Assembly: GCF_002483235.1 (NCBI RefSeq)
Contig: NZ_DLHN01000027.1
Span: 1,454 to 31,849, forward strand
Direction: 5' to 3'
DNA: 30,396 nt
Source of the DNA: Pedobacter glucosidilyticus
GTDB lineage: Bacteria; Bacteroidota; Bacteroidia; Sphingobacteriales; Sphingobacteriaceae
Below the pieces are notes generated by a model. It had not been told where the DNA came from. It made no database searches and was given only the letters and a program-made list of their open reading frames with translations. Of the stretch, positions 7,297 through 14,764 are shown piece by piece. The stretch's first letter is position 1, and each line of letters opens with the position of its first letter. Made by a program: the position numbers and the translations under genes.

Positions 7297-9510
7297 TTAA
7301 TTGTATTTTTCGTTTTCTTTTTCTAAGAGATCAAATAAATCAATCTTCATCTGCTCGCAGAGCTCTTTAAGCTCTCCGTATAGGATATCAATTTCATTAT
7401 CTGCTAGTGCTGCAAAGTTTACAATTCGCTTAACCTCTGCTGTAAATAAATTTTTCTCAGTGCTACTTATTTCTTCAGTAATGTTCGGTGGTATTACTAT
7501 CATATCCCAGATTTGCGCTTTTTCTTTTCCTTTGATAGTACGTAAAACACGACCCCTGCGTTGAACGAATTGGCGAGGATTTCCGGTACTTGAGCAAAAA
7601 ATAGCATGCTGCGTTCTAGGTATGTCTACACCTTCGTCTAAACATTTCATAGCTAAGAGTACATCGATATGACCATCTTTGAAGTTTTTTAGTACGTTTT
7701 CTGCGTCTGATATACCACCGATAAATTTGTAATACTTATAATTACGAATTTTAAACATTTCGGCATACTCGTCTATTATATGCATATCCTCAGTTTCGAT
7801 ATCGAAGTCGTCACGATCAGCGTAATCAGGTTCAAATCCTTCAGGGACAAATACAAATGTATAGTTTAGCTTGTGTTTTGATTTAAATGAGTCTAGTAAA
7901 GTTGCTAGTGCTATTTTTTTATTTTCTGCTTTATGTACTATACGTTTTCTTTGTAGTAAAAGCATTTCGGCTTCCTTTTTGTATGCACCTGTTTCAGTAT
8001 CTATATATTTTCTTAGCTTTTCCGTTATTCTTCTGTATTCTAACATCTCAACTTCTGTTAATTCAACAAAAATTGGATGGTAATCATAATGACACAAAAT
8101 ATTGTTATCAATCGCTTGCTTCATTGTATACCTGTAAGTATAAAATGGTGGATGCGAATTGAAAAAATTATACATCTGTTCCGAGCCACCCTCATCATAT
8201 ATTCTCTCAGGCGTTGCTGAAAGTCCAATACGCTGACTAATTTTTTGAGGCATATTTTTTAACCCAGTAGGAGACCCAGTATTGTGGGCTTCGTCGGCTA
8301 TATAGATGAAAGATTCAATCCCTCTGGTTGATCGTAGAAAAGATTGGATCTCATTTCGGTTAAATGTAGCGTAAGTTGTGATAACTATAATATTCTTTTT
8401 TTGGTCAAATTGACTTCTAGTTGAATATCTTCTTATTGCATCTTTCCAGTTTTTATCAGTATGTGTTGAAATTACATTTTGAAAATTGAAAGCACTAACT
8501 TCTTTCTCCCACTGTATTACTAATGCTTGTGTAGGTACGGCTATAATAACTTTATAAAAACCATCTTCAACATACCTTTTAAGTACGCAATTCAATGAAG
8601 TTATGGTTTTGCCAGAACCAGTAGCCATTGCAAAAATTCCCTTGCGGTCATTTTCTATCCAAGCTTTATAAGCATTTTTTTGAATTTCTCTTTCTTCTGG
8701 ATAGGGAAATCTAGGCTCATTTGCTATTTTCTCTAATTCCAATTCCAAATCACTTACATAGTGCTCTAATTCTTTACTTCTAAATACCTGGTTTTTTTTC
8801 CTGATTAAATCAGCTTCCTCTACCAATAACTCTTTCAAATCATCTCCGCTAAATTCATTTTTTATAGCAGTAGTTATTTGATGAATATCTAAATACTCTA
8901 AATGATCTGCCTTACCCTCAAAAATCTCATCAAAGTAAGCTTGGTCTTCTAAAATTTTATGTTTTGAAGCCTCGCTATCACTAGCTAAAAAGCAGTTCAA
9001 ACTTTCCGCATTTTCCAATAAACCGAACGCGGTGAAATTACAAGACGCATGAAATGATACAGCATCATTTTCATCTCTAAAAATACCATCTTTATAATGT
9101 GCAATGCCTTTTGATTTTGGTTTTACAATCTTAATTTCTATTCTATCGTTAGCAATTAGATAGGCTAAACATTTGAAAAAATGTTTGCCATACTTATCTA
9201 AGCCAGCTCTAATACTTCTAATATCTTCTAGATCAAATGGAATTTGAACTCCTTTATTCTTGCCTGCTATTACAGCAGCTTTATCTTCTTCAGAAAGAAT
9301 GTGGTTAGCTAAAATACGCATTTTGCCACCTTTATAAATAAACTGGGCAAAACCAAGTGACAATACATTTATGGCAGCAGAACTAAAGTAACCCAATAGC
9401 AAATCAAACTCTCTGGCATTGCTTAGGCAGTCCAAATAGAATTTTAATGGCTCATACCCTGAACCTGTTCTGTAGCTTTTACTTTTAGGAAATTGGATTT
9501 GAGTTAGCAT
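7297..9510 (-). CDS. PLD-like nuclease / DEAH superfamily 2 helicase fusion
   Basis: The 737-aa protein has two parts. Residues about 1-200 resemble a phospholipase D-type nuclease domain, with AHYKDGIFRD giving H138, K140 and D146 and a downstream SFHASCNF (N158). The spacing is HxKx5D rather than the usual HxKx4D. Residues about 270-700 form an SF2 helicase: Walker A ATGSGKT at 296-302, DEAH at 406-409, SATPE from 431, then DEGVDIPRT and QRRGRVLR motifs V and VI. Such fusions act as restriction or DNA-processing enzymes. In a dnd context it is the best candidate nuclease-motor of the system. The family 'DNA phosphorothioation system restriction enzyme' (TIGR04095) is a helicase family to compare. 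Confidence 0.88.
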   Translation of the reverse strand: MLTQIQFPKSKSYRTGSGYEPLKFYLDCLSNAREFDLLLGYFSSAAINVLSLGFAQFIYKGGKMRILANHILSEEDKAAVIAGKNKGVQIPFDLEDIRSIRAGLDKYGKHFFKCLAYLIANDRIEIKIVKPKSKGIAHYKDGIFRDENDAVSFHASCNFTAFGLLENAESLNCFLASDSEASKHKILEDQAYFDEIFEGKADHLEYLDIHQITTAIKNEFSGDDLKELLVEEADLIRKKNQVFRSKELEHYVSDLELELEKIANEPRFPYPEEREIQKNAYKAWIENDRKGIFAMATGSGKTITSLNCVLKRYVEDGFYKVIIAVPTQALVIQWEKEVSAFNFQNVISTHTDKNWKDAIRRYSTRSQFDQKKNIIVITTYATFNRNEIQSFLRSTRGIESFIYIADEAHNTGSPTGLKNMPQKISQRIGLSATPERIYDEGGSEQMYNFFNSHPPFYTYRYTMKQAIDNNILCHYDYHPIFVELTEVEMLEYRRITEKLRKYIDTETGAYKKEAEMLLLQRKRIVHKAENKKIALATLLDSFKSKHKLNYTFVFVPEGFEPDYADRDDFDIETEDMHIIDEYAEMFKIRNYKYYKFIGGISDAENVLKNFKDGHIDVLLAMKCLDEGVDIPRTQHAIFCSSTGNPRQFVQRRGRVLRTIKGKEKAQIWDMIVIPPNITEEISSTEKNLFTAEVKRIVNFAALADNEIDILYGELKELCEQMKIDLFDLLEKENEKYN

Positions 9511-9528
9511 ATTTATTTCTATTGATTT

Positions 9529-11097
9529 TTATATGCCCCATCCTAGCTTCTTTAAATTTTCTTCATAATCACTTAAATAACTATAAACTATATCTTCTGC
9601 ATCAAATTTTTCTTTCTGTTCTTCTGCAAATTCATTATCAAGTGGTAGATTTGATGAAAATGCAATTTCTGCAATTTCTACAAGCTTGTTTACAAGGGCG
9701 TGTAAGCTCTCATAAATTGTTAAATTTTCGTAATTGTAATCATCATTTATATACAGTCCTACTGTCTTGCTGTCATAATTCCACTCAGCATTTTCCAATG
9801 TATTTAAAACAGCATTTTCTGCTTCCTCTTCCCAAAACCATTTATCTTTTTCGGTGTCGGTATTTATCCCACTTAGAATGCTTTCATATGCACTTAGATC
9901 ATTTTTCTTAAGCTTATCTTTAGAAATTAATTGCGCAGCTACTCCAATTGAATTTTTAATCCTAGTGCGTCCGATACCTGATGCTTGAAAAAACTTATCG
10001 GAAAAGTCAATGTGCTTAGCGTTCGATAAATAATCTTCAAAGTCAATGCGTTCAGGACGTTCTGATTTTTCTTTGGTTAGAATTAATTTTAAAACATCAA
10101 AGCATGCTTGAACGCCGACTGTTTTGTTAATATAAGATTTTTCGGAAGAATTATCCCAAAATAGTTTTTTTACAATATTGAAATACGAAATAATTACATC
10201 ATACAACACTTGATCTTTTAAGCTAAGGAATAAGTGTCGCAATGGAGATACATCTTTTATATCTTTAACTAGACTTCTATTTCGGCCAGAAAATATAGAT
10301 TGCTGTTGCATTAAAATTCTATCTCTCTTGGCATTGGATGTTATCAAACTACAAATTCCGTCAACTATGGTGGCAGTAGATACAACCCATGTTTCTTGGA
10401 TCTTTTCATCAAACAAATTCTCTGCACCCATTGGAGCTACTTTGATATGGCCGTATAATGGCGAGATATTTTTGTCTATATTTAGTTTTCTTGAAAGAAA
10501 TACTCCTAATTTCTCAGGCGTCCAAGCTTTTTCAGTTTCTTCATCCACATTATAACCAAACTGTTCTAAAGCTAAACTTCTATCAACCGTCTTTTGATTT
10601 GAGTTTATTGTTGCAAATAAAAAGGCTTGATAAGAGCTGGGAAGGTCAAAGTATACAGAGCACAATAACTGAAGATCATCAAACCTCTCATGTTTGTTAA
10701 CGTATTCAAAAGCATTTAAACGATGTTGTCCATCAATAATAGCTGCGAGTTTAATCTTTTTAGGAATTATTAACTTATGACATTTTCCGTCTTGTAAGAC
10801 CTTCCATCTCTCACTGGAGTCTCCGGATATCTTTCCATTTTCTGTGTAGTTTGCTGCTAAAATGATGGAATTTGGAAATGCCATTTCTACTGATTCAATA
10901 TATTTAGCAATTTCTTTTAATCTTTTATCATCCTTTTTACGTTGATTGCCTTTAACATTTCCAGAATTATCTATATACTTTATTGGTTCAGAAAAGGCAA
11001 TGGCTAACAAATCTTTTGCAGAAATTGAAATAACGAAAAATTCTCCCAAAGGTTGGTTTACTCTCAAGGTATTAAGTTCTAAATAATTATTATCCAT
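9529..11097 (-). CDS. DGQHR-domain protein, DndB-like
   Basis: The protein has 522 aa and an IDGQHRLNAF motif (DGQHR at residues 122-126). It continues into QAFLFATINSNQKTVDRSL, the second conserved block of the DGQHR/DndB superfamily. Canonical DndB is about 360 aa and represses dnd operons by binding palindromes in their promoters. The roughly 150 extra residues at the C-terminus and the place inside the effector operon set this one apart. It may sense or regulate modification, or be part of the effector complex. Its 5' end overlaps the upstream membrane-protein gene by 8 nt. It is a candidate ligand for the paired palindromes in front of dndC. Confidence 0.85.
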   Translation of the reverse strand: MDNNYLELNTLRVNQPLGEFFVISISAKDLLAIAFSEPIKYIDNSGNVKGNQRKKDDKRLKEIAKYIESVEMAFPNSIILAANYTENGKISGDSSERWKVLQDGKCHKLIIPKKIKLAAIIDGQHRLNAFEYVNKHERFDDLQLLCSVYFDLPSSYQAFLFATINSNQKTVDRSLALEQFGYNVDEETEKAWTPEKLGVFLSRKLNIDKNISPLYGHIKVAPMGAENLFDEKIQETWVVSTATIVDGICSLITSNAKRDRILMQQQSIFSGRNRSLVKDIKDVSPLRHLFLSLKDQVLYDVIISYFNIVKKLFWDNSSEKSYINKTVGVQACFDVLKLILTKEKSERPERIDFEDYLSNAKHIDFSDKFFQASGIGRTRIKNSIGVAAQLISKDKLKKNDLSAYESILSGINTDTEKDKWFWEEEAENAVLNTLENAEWNYDSKTVGLYINDDYNYENLTIYESLHALVNKLVEIAEIAFSSNLPLDNEFAEEQKEKFDAEDIVYSYLSDYEENLKKLGWGI

Positions 11098-11584
11098 TGG
11101 CTAAGGGTTTATTTGGATTTCCTCCAAGCGTAGAGGTTATATTAAAAGTGGAACTATTGAAATTTGCAGTCCACCATACTAAATATGCACTTGCAATACC
11201 TATATATATTTGCCAAGGAATATCTTTGCAATATTTGTTATTATTGTTTTGATATATAGCATAAGATGCTAGGATTAGGATGGTCGTATTGAAAATACAT
11301 GTAATTAAAATTGCCAACTTTTTATAAGAAACCTCTTTATCAATAATTTTCATGATATAGTCTAGACTTGAGGTAACCAGAATAGCTATGAAATATGTAA
11401 TTAGATTTTGATTTAAGTTTTTAATTTTATCATTATTGCTATTAACCTCATCAAAAATAAAAGGTAAAATGACGCCGATTGCAGCAAGAAATACAATCGC
11501 AAAAACAAAGTATAATATTACAGTGAAAAGCCTCACGTAATTGATTCTTCTTAGCCTGTTTATAACTTCTATAATGAAATCCAT
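11090..11584 (-). CDS. Small integral membrane protein, first gene of the dnd-convergent effector operon
   Basis: The 164-aa protein has about four hydrophobic segments: near residues 18-45 (VRLFTVILYFVFAIVF...), 62-80, 89-110, and 124-142. It has a short basic N-terminus and a polar C-terminal tail. I recognise no family. It overlaps the DGQHR gene by 8 nt, so the two are coupled, and it is separated from the upstream 70-aa gene by 23 nt. Membrane proteins in defence operons are often effectors that disrupt the envelope or sense its state. That is inference here. Confidence 0.75.
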   Translation of the reverse strand: MDFIIEVINRLRRINYVRLFTVILYFVFAIVFLAAIGVILPFIFDEVNSNNDKIKNLNQNLITYFIAILVTSSLDYIMKIIDKEVSYKKLAILITCIFNTTILILASYAIYQNNNNKYCKDIPWQIYIGIASAYLVWWTANFNSSTFNITSTLGGNPNKPLANG

Positions 11585-11607
11585 TTTTAAAATATATTCT
11601 TATTTTG

Positions 11608-11820
11608 TTATTTGATAATTTTCACCAACCTGTAAAATACAGGTTTTGGCTCCCGGCCTTTTTTAGAATTATCCTTTCTATAAGTTCCCTTTACATGATC
11701 TTTAAAAGTTTTCTTGAAACAATCTATAATCTCACTAACAGAATAATTCTCCCCATATTTTTCAAGAATATTACTTGCAATCTTCTCTGCAATAAATACT
11801 CTACCACTCCTTATACCCAA
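11608..11820 (-). CDS. 70-aa protein overlapping the ORF6N gene (TTG start) or its frameshifted tail
   Basis: The frame opens at a TTG codon inside the last codons of the ORF6N gene and overlaps it by 20 nt. The product is basic, with an amphipathic helix around FIAEKIASNILEKYGE and a tail KKGREPKPVFYRLVKIIK. It could be a coupled small gene, or the C-terminal domain of the ORF6N protein reached by a ribosomal frameshift or disrupted by a mutation. No slippery heptamer is obvious, so I favour a separate coupled gene with an unusual start codon. No function is recognised. Confidence 0.5.
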   Translation of the reverse strand: MGIRSGRVFIAEKIASNILEKYGENYSVSEIIDCFKKTFKDHVKGTYRKDNSKKGREPKPVFYRLVKIIK

Positions 11821-12373
11821 TCCTCTTCCTTTCCTGTTTAGGTTCCTCCGTTTTTTCCTGTAACCGGTCTATATACTCAAACAATAAATCAATATTCTTA
11901 TCATGGCCATCCTGTTTCTTAGCTATCTTATTTATAGCTTGTTTTATTTCAGCTATTTCAAGTTTAAATTCTGTATTTTGAGATAACATCTGTCTTACCC
12001 GGGTGAATATTCGCATAATTTGAATATTCACTTGTATGGCTTGTTTGCTGTTGATTACGCTAGATAACATAGCAACACCTTGTTCTGTAAATGCATTTGG
12101 TAAATAGCGTCTTCCGCCACGGCCGTCTTTTGAGGTCACAATTTGTGACCTCAAAAGTTCAAACTCTTCTTTAGAGAGTTCAAACATAAAATCTTCAGGA
12201 AACCTATCCATATTTCTTTTAACAGCTTGGTTTAGTGTCTTTGTCTCTACCCCATACAACACCGCCAAATCCTTGTCTAGCATTACCTTCTGTCCACGAA
12301 TCACATAAATCTGATTCATGACCATCTCATCGGGGAGATTTACTTCTTCTTTATGGGTAGCTGTTTTATTCAT
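11801..12373 (-). CDS. ORF6N-domain DNA-binding protein
   Basis: This 190-aa protein has the ORF6N domain in its first 90 residues: IYVIRGQKVMLDKDLAVLYGVETKTLNQAVKRN, then PEDFMFELSKEEFELL, RSQIVTSKDGRGGRRYLPNAF and TEQGVAMLSSVI. ORF6N is a KilA-N-associated DNA-binding domain of phage and mobile-island proteins. A helical, probably coiled-coil C-terminus (residues 120-180) may multimerise. It lies 40 nt downstream of the XRE regulator and upstream of the effector operon, in the same direction. ORF6N genes are common as solitary accessory genes in Bacteroidota islands, so a true functional link to dnd is uncertain. Confidence 0.85.
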   Translation of the reverse strand: MNKTATHKEEVNLPDEMVMNQIYVIRGQKVMLDKDLAVLYGVETKTLNQAVKRNMDRFPEDFMFELSKEEFELLRSQIVTSKDGRGGRRYLPNAFTEQGVAMLSSVINSKQAIQVNIQIMRIFTRVRQMLSQNTEFKLEIAEIKQAINKIAKKQDGHDKNIDLLFEYIDRLQEKTEEPKQERKRIGYKEW

Positions 12374-12413
12374 AGGAGATTAAAATCTATTTTATTCTAC
12401 GGCATGTTCACCC

Positions 12414-12620
12414 TCAACTCCAATCACTCGGGTTTAACAAATCCCTTATATCAACTTTTAAAAATTCTGCTATCTTATTCAATTCTTCCAATGATGGTTG
12501 TCTATGGTTATTTACCCACCTTGATATAGTTCCTTCTGACTTATTTAAGTATTTCGCAATATCTCTATTGTAAACTTCTTTTTCTTTAAACACTTCTTCT
12601 AAACGGTTTATACGACTCAT
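12414..12620 (-). CDS. XRE/Cro-C1 family transcriptional regulator
   Basis: This 68-aa protein is essentially one HTH_3 domain. The sequence NRDIAKYLNKSEGTISRWVNNHRQPSLEELNKIAEFLKVDIRDLL shows the helix-turn-helix and the typical C-terminal LNPSDWS. Single-domain XRE proteins of this size control restriction and toxin modules. It is the first gene on the minus strand, 15 nt downstream of a perfect 10-bp inverted repeat (12636-12668). Autoregulation, and control of ORF6N and perhaps the whole effector operon, is likely. Confidence 0.88.
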   Translation of the reverse strand: MSRINRLEEVFKEKEVYNRDIAKYLNKSEGTISRWVNNHRQPSLEELNKIAEFLKVDIRDLLNPSDWS

Positions 12621-12635
12621 TTTGAATTTTTTATT

Positions 12636-12668
12636 AAAAAAGTTTGACGTTTAATGAAAAACTTTTTT
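12636..12668. promoter_or_regulatory. Inverted repeat in the XRE regulator promoter
   Basis: AAAAAAGTTT (12636-12645) and AAACTTTTTT (12659-12668) form a perfect 10-bp inverted repeat with a 13-nt spacer. It lies 15 nt before the XRE start codon. The position fits an autoregulatory operator. AT-richness makes chance similarity more likely than for a mixed-base palindrome. Confidence 0.5.
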
Positions 12669-12816
12669 ATATTTGTTACTATAATATGCGACTCAAAAAG
12701 TGAGAAATTCACTTTTAACGATGTTGTCTCGGCTGCGAAAACGACCAAAATATGCCAACGAGATAGCCTTGATGCTCGCCCTATGATTGTATTTTATATC
12801 TTTACAGTTATAAAAT

Positions 12817-12924
12817 CAAATAGGGGGGCTTCATGCTAAGCTTGTTTGGCTATCAAACTTTGAGTTTGAGAAAAAGGTTACTTGGTCGTTTCCTGCAGAA
12901 CAAGCTATGAAGCTTCCCTATTTG
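12817..12924 (+). ncRNA. Long hairpin, possible structured RNA
   Basis: The left arm (12817-12846) begins CAAATAGGGGGGCTTCAT and ends AGCTTGTT. The right arm (12899-12924) is its complement: AACAAGCT, ATGAAGC, then TTCCCTATTTG. All positions pair except a 4-nt bulge (GCTA), and the two mismatches become G-U pairs only if the plus strand is transcribed. The 52-nt loop contains a smaller hairpin, CAAACT-TTG-AGTTTG (12854-12868). The G-U pattern supports a plus-strand RNA. No known family is recognised. Confidence 0.45.
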
Positions 12925-12977
12925 TCAATAGAAGACTTCTGCTTTAGATTCAACTTCGTTTTCATAGATATCATAAA

Positions 12978-13121
12978 ATGAAAACATTTACATTTAACCC
13001 TTTTGTAAAACAGCATTTAAACGTTTCCCATAGGCGTTATGGCAAAGCTACAACCCTCGCAGTCGTAGTCAATCATCCTTTTCAAAATCCCATTATTCGC
13101 ATCATCAAATCGCCAACTTAG
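12978..13121 (+). CDS. Possible 47-aa small protein
   Basis: An ATG at 12978 opens a 47-codon frame ending at TAG 13119-13121. The peptide starts MKTFTFNPFVKQHLNVSHRR and ends IIRIIKSPT, with a basic, hydrophobic mix of residues and no membrane segment. It lies between two hairpins, and its stop is inside the left arm of the second one. It may be a leader peptide, a remnant of a gene, or chance. Only composition supports it. Confidence 0.3.
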   Translation: MKTFTFNPFVKQHLNVSHRRYGKATTLAVVVNHPFQNPIIRIIKSPT

Positions 13122-13202
13122 GATAACATTAACCTACAGCAAGCGCATGTAACGGTCTTTAAAAATAACCGTAAGCGCTAGCTCTGTATCAAACTATCCT
13201 AA
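13118..13202. other. Nested inverted-repeat structure
   Basis: TTAGGATA (13118-13125) pairs with TATCCTAA (13195-13202). Inside this, AGCGC (13142-13146) pairs with GCGCT (13175-13179), and ACGGT (13152-13156) pairs with ACCGT (13168-13172). The three stems are coaxially nested around an AT-rich loop. It could be a cruciform, an RNA leader fold or the end of a mobile element. It lies about 300 bp upstream of the thioredoxin-susCD operon. Confidence 0.5.
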
Positions 13203-13498
13203 ATTTTAACCACTAAAAGCAGAAGAATATGCGGTTTTTATACCCAATGGGGCAGCTATGTCCAAAATTTACCCTTCTACTACTTCAAATATATCATAAT
13301 TCTGTATTAATAAAACAAGCTTTATCGAAATATTTTTTAACTAATACTTATACATGGGTAAATATCCTCCAATCATTAAGATTTAGCGCTCACAACATTT
13401 CATTTATAACATATAGCAGGCTATCTCTAGCCGCCCTTGCCTGCTTATTAGTTAAGGTGTTAATAAATAGGGCGGCTTCTTTATTTACCCCAAAGAAG

Positions 13499-14764
13499 AT
13501 GTCTAAACGAAGTTCCTCTTTAATAGTTCTGGCTAGCTTACTGGTTGTAATATCTTACAGCAAAAAAGCCAAAGCGCAACAGGCTTTAGAAATTGGAGAT
13601 ACCATCCTCCAAGCCTTATGGGATTTAAAGCTGCAAACAGTAAACCACCCAGAAGGTAAAAATAGCATCACTTTAAATGAATATAAAGGCAAACTCCTCA
13701 TCTTAGATTTTTGGAGCAGCTACTGCGGAGCCTGTATCAAACTATTGCCAAAAGCTGCGGACTTGCAGGCCGCTTATCAAGAGCAGATAACTGTGGTCCG
13801 GATTAGTCCGGAACCTGCCGAACGCATTACAAAAGTATTAAACCACAACCCTAATCTTAAAGATATGAACATCAGTACGGTAGTGGCAGACAGCCTGTTA
13901 CCAGATTATTTTCCGCACCGTTATTTCCCACATATTGTATGGATAAATGGAGATGGGGTATTGCTGGGAGCTACGCAAGGAGAATATCTGAACGAGCATA
14001 CCATCCGGCAAATCCTGGAAGGTAAAAGACCACAATGGCACCTCAAAAACGATAAAGAGCTTTTTGACCCTAAGCAACAAAGTGTGCATGATTATGTGAA
14101 ACTGCCGCAAGAACAGGTTTTTCTCCCTTACATCCCCGGCATGCCACACAGGGCCGGGAAAGTGCCTGAGGGAGACCTAGAGCGGGAGTATGTGGTAAAT
14201 ACCAGTTGGATAAGTTTGTATGCCCGAGCACTGGGAAAAGGCGAGCTGGTATTCGAGCCTAAAAGGCGAGACTTGCAGGTGGCCGATACTGCCAGGCTGG
14301 TTTTTAATGGCGCTGGCTATTATGAAGACTGGAAACAGCAGAACGGTGTTTCTTACGAACAGTGGTTCCCTAAAAGTACAGACGAGAGCCACCGCTCCAA
14401 GCTATTACTGCAACAGCTAAATACTCGCTCTGGTTACCATGGCCGCATAGAAGAACAAGAAATACCAGTATTACTGCTCACAAAAACAGCGGAAGCTACC
14501 GGACTAAAGGCCATACAAAAACCGGCTACCCGTCTCATGTCTATGGTTGCCAACCTAAACAGGATAACCGGTATCCCCTGGGTAGTAAACGAAAGTGGTT
14601 TGTCTGCTACCACACTGCTTTATTTTCCTGGTCAGCCGGCTACCCTATCAGAGGTAATACCATTATTGCGGCAACAGGGTTTGCAGCTCAGCCCTGCAAC
14701 CAGACGGCTGCCTGTTTTTATACTTACAGAAAATCATCCATCTAAAACCATTCCTTCACCATGA
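13499..14764 (+). CDS. Exported thioredoxin-like (TlpA/ResA-type) protein with DUF3738-like C-terminus
   Basis: From the ATG at 13499 the product has 421 aa and a clear signal peptide: MSKRSSS, a hydrophobic core, then AKAQ. The frame stays open to 13229, but the extra 90 residues look like leader. A thioredoxin fold follows. LLILDFWSSYCGACIKLLPK places the redox pair at C76 and C79 as CGAC, where TlpA proteins usually have CxPC. The C-terminal part (about 310-420) reads GIPWVVNESGLSATTLLYFPG then LLRQQGLQLSPATRRLPVFIL, like DUF3738 (TIGR03435 type). It overlaps susC by 4 nt (ATGA), so it is co-translated with the SusC/D transporter. A periplasmic or lipid-anchored redox partner role is inferred. 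Confidence 0.82.
   Translation: MSKRSSSLIVLASLLVVISYSKKAKAQQALEIGDTILQALWDLKLQTVNHPEGKNSITLNEYKGKLLILDFWSSYCGACIKLLPKAADLQAAYQEQITVVRISPEPAERITKVLNHNPNLKDMNISTVVADSLLPDYFPHRYFPHIVWINGDGVLLGATQGEYLNEHTIRQILEGKRPQWHLKNDKELFDPKQQSVHDYVKLPQEQVFLPYIPGMPHRAGKVPEGDLEREYVVNTSWISLYARALGKGELVFEPKRRDLQVADTARLVFNGAGYYEDWKQQNGVSYEQWFPKSTDESHRSKLLLQQLNTRSGYHGRIEEQEIPVLLLTKTAEATGLKAIQKPATRLMSMVANLNRITGIPWVVNESGLSATTLLYFPGQPATLSEVIPLLRQQGLQLSPATRRLPVFILTENHPSKTIPSP

Larger units (their letters stand above)
12621..13498. other. Long intergenic region with structured elements between XRE gene and thioredoxin-like gene
   Basis: This stretch of about 880 bp holds the XRE operator, a long hairpin (12817-12924), a possible 47-aa ORF (12978-13121) and a nested hairpin (13118-13202). 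An in-frame 90-codon extension of the thioredoxin-like ORF (from 13229) also lies here. I regard it as leader rather than protein because it lacks family similarity and a proper signal peptide follows at 13499. No other gene is supported. Confidence 0.6.

Noticed and set aside
12654..12839. A 61-codon plus-strand frame beside the XRE promoter.
   Set aside because: It crosses the operator and the left arm of the long hairpin, and the peptide has no family features.
13118..13202. Integron attC site.
   Set aside because: The nested stems look attC-like at first, but the conserved RYYYAAC and GTTRRRY ends are missing and no integrase or cassette array is present.
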